The notes below the pieces were generated by a model. That model searched no databases. It was not told where the DNA came from and saw only the letters and a list, made by a program, of their open reading frames with translations. A stretch of 64,000 nucleotides of DNA from Canna indica (taxonomy: Eukaryota; Streptophyta; Magnoliopsida; Zingiberales; Cannaceae): NCBI GenBank assembly GCA_034359265.1, contig CP136891.1, forward strand, positions 44,074,001 through 44,138,000, given 5' to 3'. The translations under genes were made by a program, and so were the position numbers. Numbering within the stretch: position 1 is the first letter of the stretch; each line of letters starts with the position of its first letter. Below are positions 1-12,381 of the stretch, piece by piece.

Positions 1-1131
1 AGTTAAAGAATTGACAGTAGCCAATTCGGTCGATCGAATGATGTTAAAAATTGGCAGTAGCCAATTCGGTCAACCGGTTGGTCGACCGAAGATGGTTAAA
101 AATCGATAGTGGCTACTTCGGTCGGCCGATCGAGGCCAAAAATTGGCAGTGCCTACTTCGGTCTATCAGACAGCATAGGAGCATAAATCGTGACTCATTT
201 GGTCGACCCTCTGGTCGACCGAACAGAGAGGCAAAAGCACGGAATGGTAGTGGTCGCTGGGTGGTCGATCGATCAATCGACGATCGACTAGCAAGCGATC
301 GAACGGCGTCCAACGGGCAAAAAATTGCCTGTTGAGGAGCCGTTCGGTTGAGGGATTATAAATACCGCTCACCTAACTTCTTTAATCTGCCTTCAAGGTA
401 ACTATTGATGCTTCCAAGCCTCAAATTGTGATCCTAAGCATCTATACAAGCTTTCATTGAGCCATCCTTGCAAGAACCCTAGTTTTGATCTCCACACCTT
501 GATTTAGCCTTCAAGCTTCATTGATTCATAATCTAACGACATCAAGAGGACTAGGGAGTTTCTTTTGGAGCTAAGTACTTATTGTTTGATTTATTGCTCC
601 AATTGTTATTGTATTTTGTTGTTTATTTCATTGTAATCAAACTTGTGTAAACCTAGAGTGCTAGGTTTATTGAGTTGGTGGTTGCCTTGGTGTTGAGGCT
701 TAAATCCACCATTGTAAACTTAGTTTGCTAGGATTAGTTCTCGTTGTCCTTAGGATTAAGGTGGGAGAGTGGTCTCGGTAGGAAGGCGGAGACTTCCGGG
801 TGTGGAAGTGCCTTCGGAGTGAGAGCGGAGACTCTCCGATGAAAATGTCCTCGTTGTAAAGGAAACAAGATAATCTAGTAAAGTTAGTTTGGAAATCTTA
901 AGCGGGGTGCTTAGGTAGTGGAGTAGGCATTGGGGCCGAAGCACTATAAATCATTGTGTTAGCATTGATATCATGTTTGTATTAATTGCTTTATCATTTA
1001 TCGCTTTCGCATTTAGTCATTCAATCGTGAATTGTCTAAGTAATCTAAGAAACGTTTAAAATCGAATTTAGGCGATAAGATTTAGTTAACACACTATTCA
1101 TCCCCCCTCTAGTATAGCCATTTCACCAACT
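1..1131 (+). repeat. 5' LTR of element A (truncated by window)
   Basis: Alignable with 4002-5480; the offset implies that roughly 275 bp are missing to the left. It holds clustered GGTCGACC-like palindromes (1-300), a hairpin at 300-346 (arms CGAACGGC/GCCGTTCG outside, CAACGGGCAA/TTGCCTGTTG inside), a TATA box (TATAAATA, 357-364) and the conserved end with CCCCCCTCTAGT near 1103. The LTR end is taken just before the primer site; the terminal CA seems mutated, so the exact base is uncertain by a few positions. Open frames across the palindrome array are repeat artefacts. Confidence 0.85.
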
Positions 1132-1200
1132 ATTGGTATTAGAGTGGGTTGTAGATTGAGATTTCACCATCTCCTCTATATCTAGCCTCGATCCGAAAAA

Positions 1201-1380
1201 ATGGCAGTAGAGAGTGTAGCGTCTATACCTCCTAGGTTTGATGAGTCTAATTTTGGTCTTTGGAAGAATAGAATGTACACTTTCCTCCAAGTGTTGGTAA
1301 GACACTTTGGATACCTAGGCCAACTAACCCCCAAGGACCCAAAGTTATTTGGGTACCAAAGGTTTCTTTCTCTCTTGTAG
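1201..1380 (+). pseudogene. gag remnant with large internal deletion
   Basis: A 59-codon frame from ATG 1201 to TAG 1380. Its first 30 residues (MAVESVASIPPRFDESNFGL...) match the start of the element B gag. It then jumps directly to residues matching the extreme gag tail (VLVRHFGYLGQ). About 1.2 kb, including the CCHC zinc knuckle, is missing compared with B. The remaining frame could encode only a leader peptide, so I call it a pseudogene. The clean in-frame join suggests one deletion event. Confidence 0.75.
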
Positions 1381-3813
1381 GGGGAACTACCACACAAGGG
1401 TAAAGAAAAGTGAAGAGTTGAAGTTGACCATGGATTTAAATGAAGTATCATTCCTTGGTTGCAACTTCAAACCATCATGATGCCTAAGGTATGGAAATTG
1501 GCATCTAGGTATACTTTGTATCATCTCTTTACTTTGTTTTATTTTATTTAAGTTGGTGTTGTGATACATGTTTAATTTGAGTTATTTTCCCTGCTCTTGC
1601 TAAAGAGTTCTTTGAAAAATGTTTTTGATTTTTGATTTTCGGTCTCTTCGGAGACCTATGTAGCCTATAACGGGCTCATGCGACCTTGCGGTTCTAAATC
1701 GTATGCTCATTTTGGCCTTTCGGTTTTCAACCAATAGGAAGGGTTGGAGATCTTAATTTTCAAATATTTCATATTTTGAGATCTCTTGATTCATTTCGGA
1801 TTCATGATAATATATTTTGAAATTGATTTCAAACTATTTAGCAAAGTGGACTTTGAGAATGATATTTGATTCTTCTCTTAGCTATTTGGTTTGGGTTGCT
1901 TGCTAGTAGCTTTATTTTCATTAAATCTACTAATGGAGTCTACTTGCAAGTTAAAAATGTTGAAGGAAGGCTAGTAGATTGAATTTGGAAAGAAAATGAC
2001 ATGTTTGGCAATTTTCTAGAATGAGGTATGGTTTTGGTTTTGCAAAATCTTATTACAATACTTGAATATTCATGCATTAATGATGTCTCTATACTCATGA
2101 TCGATTTTGCATGATAAATCTATGAAATTTTATGAGTATGTAAAAATTTGGATAACTTAGGCAATTTCATCACTTCTAGATTGAATGAAACTTGCTCTAG
2201 GTTAAAATTCATATTAGAGACCTCATCTTGAGTTAGTAGTTGGTAAACATGTTTACACACATATCACATGATTCTAGGAATTTAAACTTGAAAATTCTTG
2301 TGTAGATGAACAATGTGATAACTAGTTCACTTTGGAGGACTTAAACTTGGAAAAGTGTGACCCAAGTCAAGAAATCGACTTGGACACTTCATTGTAAGTC
2401 TAAACTTCATAAACATGTTTAGGAATAGGTATGACATGTTTTCATGCACTTAGAATGAGAAATTCATATGGGTATGGATAAAATGACATAGAGCTCACTT
2501 CATGATAACCTCTTTTGAACCAAGTTGACCCAAGTCAACAAATTGACTTAGATGTCTTATTTTCAATCCATATTAGAGAAACATGTTTAGATTTACTCAT
2601 ATTAGGTATCCATAGGTTTAAGTTTGAAAAACCATGAGTAAATGATAAGATTGACACTTAGCAAGTTTCATGATAACTAGTTTAATTATGAATGAAATCA
2701 TGCTAGGTTGATATCTTGACTTAAGGATATAATTTTAATTCAAAGTTGACATACACTCTTTACATGATCATTTTATGGTGTCATAAAAGTTTGAATGAAA
2801 ACTGAGCATATTTTGAAAAATGATTGAAAATTACGAAAATGTCATTGAAATTTCAACATTTTCAGTTATTTCTAGAAAAATGTAGAAAAATTATTTTTAA
2901 CTGATTCTAAAAACTGCACCTTCAATGAAAAATATAGTTTCTTCAATAAAAATTTCGAAAAGTTTCATCAAGAATCTGATTTATAGTTGAATTTTGAAGT
3001 TGAATTTCAAAAATGCAAAGTATCATCCTTCTTGAAATATTAATTTTTCTGATACTTTGATTTTTCGTTGAAAACTTCTAATGAAACTTTATGCATACTA
3101 TTTTGATTTCATTTCTAATGTAGTTCTCATTATTCTTTGAGTGAAATCATTTCTAAAAATAATTTTGATATCTTGAGCGATATCTTAATAAAAAAAATGG
3201 ACTTTGAAAATTCATTCTGAGTTCAAACTTGACACATGCATTTCAAATGACCATTCAGCCATATTTGGAAAGTTTGAATAAAAAATGATAACTTTCAGAA
3301 AAACACTTGAAATTTATGAAAATGCCCCTAGACTTTCAAGAATTTTATGAATTTATAGGAAATTGATTTTTGACTGATTCTTGAACTTGTAGATTCTTTG
3401 AAAAATGTAGATGTCCAAGTGCCTAAGTTAGAGAAAACATGAGTCGATAGCAAAATTTGATACTTAGCATTTTCATGTTTTCAAGCATACTTTGAATGAA
3501 ATCGTGCTAAGTTCATATTTTGATTAAATGACATTAGTAAAATTATTCTTGGTATCGTTCTCATTATTATTTAAGAAAAACTCATTTCTAAAATGATTTT
3601 TGAAACTTTAACCGATACGTGTAATATCAATACTTGAATTAGTACATGATTTCCAGTTTTAGATTACATTGATCATTCTATGATATCATGTATTGATTAG
3701 TCTCACTTGTATGTATCTTTTCATTCCTTGAGTTGAGATCTTCATGCTTCATAAAAACTAATTTTAGAGTCTCAACTTTGACTAGATTGACTTTTCTTGC
3801 CCTTTTTGATTGA
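1381..3813 (+). other. Non-coding internal region of element A, shared with B
   Basis: AT-rich and without long frames or pol motifs. It aligns along its length with 53080-55970 of element B: shared are the GTCTC..CGGAGACCTATGT segment near 1640 and 53330, and repeated 'ACATGTTTA' and 'AGTCAA..AATTGACTT' phrases. Many short phrases recur within it (caTGTTTAgg, gaaatttcaaaa), so it may have grown by local duplication. Its function is unknown. It replaces the pol domain expected here. Confidence 0.7.
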
Positions 3814-4001
3814 TGTTAAAAGGGGGAGAAAAATATAGGTAAAGGGGAAGAAAATATAGGAAAACCATGCATATAGATAGGGGGAGTTCTATTATATAGA
3901 TATGCATGTTGATAGGGAGAGAAATCCCATGTTTGATATCCTCTATGCTTAATTGTAGATATTTTCTTAAGGATGTTTGTCATCATCAAAAAGGGGGAGA
4001 T
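3814..4001 (+). promoter_or_regulatory. Multiple polypurine tract array of element A
   Basis: Five purine runs lie close together: AAAAGGGGGAGAAAAA near 3814, AAAGGGGAAGAAAA near 3841, a GATAGGGGGAG at about 3877, GATAGGGAGAGAAA at about 3913, and AAAAAGGGGGAGAT ending at 4001, next to the 3' LTR. The last is the expected plus-strand primer. Repeated polypurine tracts before the 3' LTR are a described hallmark of Sireviruses. Confidence 0.75.
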
Positions 4002-5480
4002 TGTTGGCCTAAGGTTTTCTACCTTGGTCTTAATCTCGGTTTTGATGATAACAAATATGGAACTAATATTTCATTGAGAAATCTTTCAGGTTCCATATCA
4101 ATTAGCTCGTGATGTCCTCGGTCGGAAGGACATTGATCATCACGTTCGGGTTCATCTTGAAGTTCGACGTGTGCACCAAAGATGTCTTGGTCGAGTCTAA
4201 AGAACACATGGAAAGCTCTCCAAGTTATCGCACGTTGACGGCCGAAACCCGAAAATGAAGCGCGCAATAAGAGGGCTGAAAAAATCAAGTTCAGCCTAGG
4301 TTCGGTCGACCAAATGTAGTTAAAAAATTGGCAGTAGCCAATTCGGTCAACCGGTTGGTCGACCAAATGATGTTAAAAATTGTTAGTAGCCAATTCGGTC
4401 CACCGGTCGGTCGACCGAAGATGGTTAAAAATCAGCAGTGGCTACTTCGGTCGACCGGTCAGTTGACCGACCGAGGCCAAAAATTGGCAGTGCCTACTTC
4501 GGTCGATAGATCGGTCAACCAGACAACAGAGGAGCTTAATCATGACTCATTCAGTCCACCCACCGGTCGACTGAATAGAGTAGTAGAAGCACAGAATGGC
4601 AGTGGTCACTAGGTGGTTAATTGGTCGGTCGACCGACGATCGATCGACAAGGAACCGAACGGCGTCCAACGGGTGAAAAAATGCCCGTTGAGGAGCCGTT
4701 CGGTTGAGGGATTATAAATACCCCTCACCTAACTTCTTTAATCTACCTTCAAGGTAACTATTGATGCTTCCAAGCCTCAAAGTGTGATCCTAAGCATCTA
4801 TACAAGCTTTCATTTAGCCATCCTTGCAAGAACCCTAGTTTTGATCTCCACACCTTGATTTAGCCTTCAAGCTTCACTGATTCATAATCTCAAGGCATCA
4901 AGAGGACTAGGGAGTTTCTTTTGGAGCTAAGTACTTATTGTTTGATTTATTGCTCCAATTATTATTGTATTTTATTGTTTATTTCATTGTAACCGATCTT
5001 GTGTAAACCTAGAGTACTAGGTTGATTGAGTTGGTGGTTGCCTTGGTATTGAGGCTTAAATCCACCATTGTAAACTTAGTTTGCTAGGATTAGTTCTTGT
5101 TGTCCTTAGGATTGAGGTGGGAGAGTGCTCTCGGTAGGAAGATGGAGACTTCTGGGTGTGGAAGTGTCTTCGGTGTGAGACCAATGACTCTCCGATGAAA
5201 ACATCCTCGTTGTAAAGGAAACAAGATAATCTAATAAAGTTAGTTTGGAAATCCTAAGCGGCGTGCTTAGGTAGTGGAGTAGGCTTTGGGGCCGAACCAC
5301 TATAAATCATTGTGTTAGAATTGATATATTGTTTGTATTAATTGCTTTATCATTTATCGCTTCCGCATTTAGTCATTCAATCGTGAATTTCCTAAGTAAT
5401 CTAAGAAATGTTTAAAATCAAATTTAGGCGATAAGATTTAGTTAACACACTATTCACCCCCCCTCTAGTGTAGCCATTTC
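4002..5480 (+). repeat. 3' LTR of element A
   Basis: Starts TGTTGGCCTAAGG right after the polypurine tract. It contains a GGTCGACC palindrome array (about 4300-4650), a two-part hairpin at 4653-4705 (AACCGAACGGC/GCCGTTCGGTT outside, CAACGGG/CCCGTTG inside), and a TATA box between TGAGGG (4705-4710) and CCCTCA (4722-4727). Its right end runs to TTTCA at 5480 and then changes abruptly into a minus-strand gag, so the last few LTR bases and the target duplication are lost. It is about 1.48 kb. Confidence 0.85.
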
Positions 5481-6158
5481 AAGGGATTTAGAGCTACTAG
5501 AAGCACTATTTTGATGATGACTAGAAGATGATAAATATACCTCATTCCGAAGACCTATGAGGCAAAAGTTAGATGTAGCTTCATCATGATGTTTAGAAGA
5601 TACTTCACTTGATTGAGATGTGGATGGAGAAGCACACTTCTTCTTTTTGGATTTCTTCTTCAAGAGAGGACAATTCATCTTCTTGTGTCCCATCGCTTGG
5701 CAAAGGAAGCACCTAAGTTTTCGTTTCCAATTTTTGCTTGTGCTCCTTTAGCTAGAAGTGCTTTGGGCATCAAAACCAAGGTTAGTACTAGGGGGATGAC
5801 CATTGTCATCACCACCTTCATTAGAAGTGCCAATCTCTACGATCTTGGCATAATCATATAGCATATTTAAAGTTGCCCAAATATCAAAAGCGGAAGAACA
5901 ATGCATAACCTTTTCAAGTATATCATTTGAAAATGAGCAATATAGGAGGTACATTGTTTTAGCATTCAATTCCAACAATTTAACTTGTTATTGAGTCCAC
6001 TCATTAATGTCAGTAGTGGGCTCAACATATTCATTTTTTAGCATGCACTATAGATCTAAACTGTGTGTTTTAAGAAATGTATACATCCTACTCTTCCAAA
6101 CATCAAAATTTAGCTCATCAAACTTAGGTGGTGCAAATGCTATACTCTCTAGTGCCAT
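5481..6158 (-). pseudogene. Copia gag pseudogene (element E)
   Basis: On the minus strand, ATG at 6158 begins MALESIAFAPPKFDELNF, the same N-terminus as the gags of A and B. Further on are the HCSSAFDIWATLNMLYDYAK segment and a CCHC zinc knuckle (CFLCQAMGHKKMNC, about 5730-5670), expected to bind retroelement RNA in the virus-like particle. Several stops and frameshifts break the frame, for example after the WTQ codons near 6000 and around 5755. The copy ends abruptly at 5481 against the LTR of element A, in opposite orientation. Everything downstream of gag is gone. Confidence 0.8.
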
Positions 6159-6226
6159 TTTCCTGATCGAGGCAAGATGTAGACGGCATGGTGAAATCTC
6201 AATCCATGACCTGCTCTGATATCAAA

Positions 6227-7365
6227 TGTTGTTGAAATGGTCACACTAGAGGGGGGTTAATAGTGTGTTAACAAAATCTTTTTGCCTAATTCTGGTTTTA
6301 AAGGTTTTCTTAAACTACTTAGGCAATTCAAAATTTAACGACTAAATGCGAAAGCGATTAATTATAAAGCAATTAACACAAATAATATATCAATGCTAAC
6401 ATAATGATTTATAGTGGTTCGGTCCCAATGCCTACTCCACTACCTAAGCACCACGCTTAGGATTTCACACCTAAATCCACTAAATTATGAGTAGCTTATA
6501 ATCAAGGACTTTATACCAGAAAACACTACACTCACCTCGAAGGCACTTCCACACCCGGAAGTATATTGCCTTCCTATCGAGTGAGCTTTCCCACCTCAAT
6601 TCCTAATACCTACTCCTAACTTAGTTTACACAAGTGGCTTTATATCTTCTTTACCAAGGATACCACTCAATCACAAGACCAAACACTAGGTCTTCTTACA
6701 AGCTCAAGTTAATCAAAGTAAAATAAATCAAAAACTAAACTATTACAAGAAGAGAGTGAAGAGAACTTATCACAATGAGAACAGCTCTTCTTCTTGAGCC
6801 TACCACTCTTGAAGAGCCCTCCAATGAAGAACACTTGACATTGAGGGATCAAGAGCTAGGTTAAATAGATTAGATCAAGAAAGAGCTTAGAATTTGCTAA
6901 GGATCACTCTTTGAGGATTAGAAGCATCAACAACAGGGTAGGAATGAGTTTGGGATGGGTATTTATGACCCCCCAAACACCAAGGCTCGTCAATGGGCAT
7001 TTTTCTGCCTGTTGGCGTCGATCGATCGCTTGCCAGTCGATCGTCGGTCCACCGACCGAGCGACTGAAGGCTTTCTGCCAATTCTTGTTATCGTTCGGCC
7101 GACAAGTAAGTTGATCGAATTGCCTACTGCTTGTTTTCGCCTTCTACCAGTCGACCAGTCGGTCGACCAAATCTGGGCAGGGGCTGATTTTTTGTGTGTT
7201 TTTCTTGTGCGCTTAATTTTCAGGTTTCGACCTTCAGCATGCATCAACTTGGAGAGCTTTCCATATATTCTCTAGACTAGCTCGTCCAAGGCGTCTTTGG
7301 TGCACATGTTGAACTGCTAGAAATTTTTGCGACAAACCCGAACCCGTCGACCAATGTCCTTCCAA
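6227..7365 (-). repeat. 5' LTR of element E (5'-truncated)
   Basis: Reverse complement of the Copia LTR type in A and B. The inner end (TTTCAACAACA on the minus strand, 6227) is followed by a primer site TGATATCAGAGC. Read on the minus strand, it has GGTCGACC-like palindromes (about 7020-7200), a hairpin-like CAACAGGCA..TGCCCATTG near 7015-6990, and a TATA box (CATAAATA) near 6960. Homology to the other LTRs starts only about 190 bp inside them, so the outer end was lost at about 7365. Confidence 0.8.
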
Positions 7366-8962
7366 TTTTTTTATTTCTCCAATAGCTTTCTATCTGCTAC
7401 TATCTGCTATAGCTTTCAATTTCTGTGTTGTCTCTCCAAGGGTAATATTCGGGATCATGTTCTCAAGCATAACTTTCTGGTTATCCTCTGTTAGGATCTT
7501 TCACACGTCTACTCTTCAATCAACTTTATGTGGGCTGTTTTGCAATAGGAGGTGCATTCTTTCTAAATGATGCACAAGTTGATTGCTAGCATCGGGCAGT
7601 TATTCAACTTACAGATCCACATTGAAAGATCAAAATGGATCCCACATCCCGAATTTGAATGACAGTAAGATCATTCCTGATTCTAATCCTTCTAGCATTA
7701 AAGATGCTAATCTATTACACAAATTTTCTTCATTTAAATGAGTTATCAAAGTTTCCTTAATTATAAGTGAACCTGCCACGATTCTTGTAAAATTATGGTA
7801 TACTAATTTTGGCTGTGCCCGATGATAAAATATTTATGATTAGCATTACTACTCTTGTCTCTTATTACTGTGACTCTGCATTTATTAGTTTATTAAACCA
7901 TTACGCTTTCCATCTATGACTAATCCCATGAAAATATGATATACTAGCTAGGTTCATTTTCCCAAAATATGTCATCTTTGATGCTGAGGTTGTGAAAGAG
8001 TTGATAACATTTCTCACTAAGGAAAGTATTGTAGCGGCTCTTATCAAACAGTGTAGAGTATCTCTAGTTGTATGTTAATTTTTTCATTAATCTTTCTCTC
8101 AATTCCTTATGGTTTCTATATTTCCCATCTTTTCCCAGCTTATCCTCCTACCAACTGTATACTATGGGAAAAATTAGGTTTTTATAAGTTTCGAGAACAT
8201 TAACAATATCCTGCTGCGAACTGTATGGTGAATGCATAAACGAACTATAATTAAGGGCTACAAGCCTACAACAAGAATGGATTGCATTACTCTGCATATG
8301 ATGTGTAATATGCACCACATATCATTGAACTGCATGGTGGTGGGCTAGGTTATGCTGTGGTTGAGTTTCTTTGGTTCTGAATCAACTCTAACCAAACTCA
8401 AGAGTCAGGAAGTAGAAGTAGAAGGAAGAAATACTATTATCAAATGATCAGTATGCTGTGACATGGACAACAACCATATACAAGTTGCTGGAACAATGAT
8501 CTACTAGCTAGCATATATTGTTTGGTTACACTACTATTTGTAGTGCACAACTGCACATGATTTAGAGCATGGTACTTTGGTCGTTTGCATGATCATTAAG
8601 ATATGTAAATATGGCAGCTTGTCAATTTTTGTTCTCTCTTTAACACTGGCATTAATTTTACAGTTGTACCCGTTATAGATTGCTGGTAGTGAAAACCTTA
8701 TTTTGAACTCTATTTCATCCTAGCATTTAATAGAGCAAAGGATGGTATCATATCTACTAGAGATGCTAAGTTATATCCATCCCAACTCTCATTTTCCATG
8801 TAAAGGATATACCATGGGGTCCATGGTGATTGTGGGTATTTGCCACTTGCAGTTTCAAAATCTGGTGTTGGCTTTTACCAAAAGGAGAACTCTTTTATTT
8901 TATGCTAGTAGTAATTGTCCAGATCTTGTTTTTTGATTTCCCATGAGTTATCTTGTCATCAG

Positions 8963-9067
8963 GTCTCTTTTCGCACCAAAGTTTTTCATCCAAATATTAA
9001 TAGCAATGGCAGCATCTGCCATGACATCCTCAAGGAGTAGTGGAGCCCTGCTTTGACAATATCAAAG
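8963..9067 (+). pseudogene. Ubiquitin-conjugating enzyme (E2) single-exon pseudogene
   Basis: A 35-codon exon, flanked by CAG before and GTGATT after, encodes [20 protein letters not shown], then DILKE, a TAG stop, and WSPALTISK. This is the E2 core around the active-site cysteine (HPN...GSIC), typical of the UBC8/UBC10-type class. The catalytic Cys is present (residue 19). The next residue, normally Leu, is His, and the Gln of KEQWSPAL has become a stop. Exons for the N-terminal half and for the following VLLSICSLL segment were not found nearby. A functional E2 would transfer ubiquitin to substrates with E3 ligases; this copy cannot. The isolated exon suggests capture or ancient duplication. 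Confidence 0.85.
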
Positions 9068-10913
9068 GTGATTTACTGCATATTTCTCTTCATTTTTTGA
9101 GCAATCTTTTTCAAGTTATTAAAATGAAAGATAGAATATGTTACTTGTATCACTTTCATACCAATAAAATTCCTATCCATGTATATCTTCATCCATTTTG
9201 TTCGATTTGGTGAAGTTGCATATGACTTTATCTTAGAAGGCTTAGCTGAAAGAAATGTCTTTGTTGAAGATGTTCATTCTTCTTAAAAACATATGAATAT
9301 GCCTAAACCTAAGCTCAGTCCTTGCTTGTCTGATGTAGTCCTTTCATTCTTTTGTTAACATTAAATTTTTAAACTTCTCGGGGTAAAGAGAGGGAAATCT
9401 ATTTATATACCACAATTTTAAACATGCTCAGCCTTGACATGACAAAGAAATGTTAGTTGCTGACGATTGGAGCCCTGTTTTTGCATCTGGTCAGGTACAT
9501 GTGTTGCACTAATTTGTAGTTTTTGCTCGTCCATGTGAATTTAAATAGTTTCAAATTTTATAATTTTGGGGAATAATATTTATGAGAGCTCAGGAGAAAC
9601 AAATTTATTTCTCCTTTTTAGGAAATTGAATTGGTTCATGTGGGTGAGTACATTAACGGAAGAGGCTAGCTAATAAATCTTTCATTTGCAAAGATGAGGC
9701 TATACATTCACTCTATTTGGGACCTACATTAAGAGCCTGGCGCATCATATGGTAATCCTTGGTCCTATGCAGTATTATAATGTGTGTCATATCTAGCATG
9801 GATTAGAATTAGTTGGTTTGTTTATCATCTTTTCATGTTCCCTTTCCTATCAATTAAAAAGTAGACTAGCACTCTTTGTTATATAGTAAGGATAATTTCT
9901 TATCCCTTTATCATTAGATGCTAGAAAAATGGGACATGGTCTACCTAATAGCACAAGCTTTAATTCTCATTTTTCATTCATTCCAACCTAATATTAAAGC
10001 TCGTGCATATTGCAGGACTGCTAAGTATCAAGAGGCAAATCCATGTGTCTACACTATTTTCCTATAGATATGTCGTACCATATGAATCTATTTTCTCCCA
10101 TTTATCTTAGTTAAGGATAGACCTAATTGTAGCACTCATTTCTTATTCAATCTTTTCAAACAATAGCACTCATCTGTTGGCATTCTATTTTATTTCTTTG
10201 CTACTAATTATCCACACATAATACCATCTGATGGCATTATCCAAGTCACCATTAGAATATTTTGAAGTTATTTTGAAGTTTCTTTTGTATCATATTTGAT
10301 GCTATCTATCTATTATATTGACACCTTTTCAGGACAACTATGTGCTTCAAATATACATTGCTTAGTTGATGCTTTAGAGTTAAACTTTGTGAGATGTGTG
10401 TTTTTCTTTGGCTGATAAAGTTTTAATTTTGTGGTTAATCACTTATTTCACACATACAGGTGAATCATATAGTAGTCAAGAATTTTCCAAACAGCTAAAA
10501 TTTCAAAGAATGGGGTTTGTACTATTCATTTCTTCTTAACTCATAAGATGCTATTGTAAGTTCTATAAATATATTCTCAAATAGTATATTTATTTCAACC
10601 GTTTCAGACTTTAGGTTGATGTTTCCCTTGGAATTTGCTTAGGGTAATCCCTTATTACAATGAATTATAGTAACCATCAAACTATATAACTTATTATGTT
10701 CTCCTTAGTCTGTTGCCTAAAAGTTTGAAATGAAACACCAAAGTCTATTTCTTCCATTATGTAAATAAAGTAACTATTGCAACCTAATGAGGTTGTTGAT
10801 GCATGAGTTTCCTATTATGTAAATAACTTATGAGGTTGTTGATGCATGAATTTTTCAAACTTAATAAAATAGTTGTGCTTGTCTGTTGCTTGAACCTTTC
10901 CTTGCCCTTTTAG

Positions 10914-10964
10914 GTGTTCACTTATGGTGATAATTCATCATTCTGTTGTGGTCATGGAGAAGTG
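10914..10964 (+). pseudogene. Possible RCC1-repeat-like exon remnant
   Basis: After a TTTTAG acceptor-like site, 17 codons read VFTYGDNSSFCCGHGEV before a TGA. Glycine-rich 'vfTyGdn..GHG' patterns occur in plant RCC1-repeat proteins. The match is short and from memory, and the following sequence does not continue the repeat, so this is only a weak suggestion. It lies on the same strand as the E2 exon, 1.85 kb downstream. Confidence 0.25.
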
Positions 10965-12021
10965 TGACCTGTTCAGAATCGGTGACTACTGCTCGTGGCT
11001 GAATCTGCCTGTGGTCGACACAACTGTGAGCATTTTCTTTTCCTTTCTATTTCTCAATCTCTTTAAGTGCAGATTCCCAAAAATATGCGCCAAAAATCTA
11101 TTTCTGTTTCTCAACCTCAACTATGAGCATTTCTTTTTCCTTCCCCTTTCGTGTCTGTTGTCGGTTGAATCCTGATTCCATTATTGGTGGTCCACTCATG
11201 CACATAAGAAACAAAGAACAATGTGCTAGAATGGGATCAATCTACCAACACGTTCAAACCTTCATAAAAGTAATGAAATACAGGATTAGAAAATAAAATG
11301 AATATAGAAGTAGTTGCTAAAATGTTGGCTTCACCAGTGGCTCCACTTGGAGCCCAGTGGTGTACACCCAATATAATCTCACATTTCCAATAGCCATTGG
11401 ACTGAAGGATTATTGGACTTTTCAACTATATGTTTCCCTTCAACAAGTGCTAAAACACAGAATTAGAATTCTAATTTAATCTTCTGCTACCCAATGGTAG
11501 CTTTTGAACATCACTATACTGGGTGTTGCTTATATTAATTACAAGCAACCGAATCAGAATCATATTGTTAAATTACTAGATGAGTCAAGTATCATTACTT
11601 GCATTTGATTTACAAGAAGTATTTGATTTACTGGGGTACCTGACTGACTGACTCATGATGTAGAATGCCAAAATCTATTAGGTATACTTTATCAACACTA
11701 TGATTCAACTCGATGATTAAAATATACTCATGGATAAAAGTTTTTTTCTATAGATATTAATACAGAGTGAAAGATAATAAACATGTTAAAATCAGGCAGA
11801 GCATAACAATGTTTGCAAATGATTAAAGATATATCACTAAAATGTAGTACTGACTATTGGCGTGCTAGTTATTTTGTCAAAAAGAAAACAATATGGAAAG
11901 TGATTAAACCAGCAGTATAGTGGAAAAGAAATCAAATAAGAACAACAATACAACAACTTTAAAGAGACCAAATTATATGCATGGGTTTTTTTAGTAATTT
12001 TAAAATTGTATAAGCAGTCAC

Positions 12022-12381
12022 CTCATCTTAGCATGCAGTTTGAGCTCCATGTGCAGTTTCTGCATTTCCATGATCAAGCTCCCACCAAGATCCTTTGAAT
12101 TAACCTTCTGCTTCATCCAATCCAGTGAAGTTTCTAATATACTAATAGAAATCTCCACCTTTAAATTAATAAAACCCATTGAAATAATTAGTTTATGAAA
12201 TAAAAACAGGCATTTCAGTTAATAAAAATGAGGAAACAAAAGTAGATACTCTGTTTTCTAGAGAAGGACGAGGGTCTGTATTACTTACATCATCGTGTTT
12301 TTGAGATAGAAATTCTTCAAGTTCCTGCCAAAAATGCTTGTATTGTTCTGTGGGTTCTTTATCAATATCTTTCTCAACCAA
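12022..12381 (-). CDS. Unrecognised minus-strand exon pair (partial gene)
   Basis: On the minus strand an open frame from at least 12381 to 12289 ends at an excellent donor (GAT|GTAAGT). A second exon, 12158-12022, starts after an AG and ends before GTGACT. Splicing keeps the frame open: ...HFWQELEEFLSQKHDD joins VEISISILETSLDWMKQKVN and runs on to HMELKLHAKMR, about 77 codons without a stop. The product is charged and probably helical. I do not recognise the family. Upstream and downstream exons are not identified. It may be a captured host gene fragment or part of a transposon gene; it is on the opposite strand to the E2 exon. Confidence 0.35.

Larger units (their letters stand above)
1..5480 (+). 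mobile_element. Copia (Sirevirus-like) non-autonomous element A
   Basis: Two homologous LTRs (1-1131, cut by the window edge, and 4002-5480) flank an internal region with a methionine-tRNA-type primer site (TTGGTATTAGAG at about 1133), a very short gag remnant, about 2.6 kb without pol, and a string of purine tracts ending at 4001. The order LTR, PBS, gag, PPT array, LTR defines an LTR retrotransposon. The gag start, TGTTGG LTR start and repeated AAAGGGGGAG tracts fit the Sirevirus branch of Copia (family knowledge). No protease, integrase, reverse transcriptase or RNase H is seen. Element B has the same plan. The left end and any left target duplication lie outside the window. Confidence 0.85.

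Noticed and set aside
51..335. Open frame across the 5' LTR of element A (and similar frames at 4328-4612, 50383-50874, 56542-56969)
   Set aside because: They run through GGTCGACC-type repeat arrays that lack stops in several frames on both strands, lie upstream of the TATA box, and are not conserved as protein.
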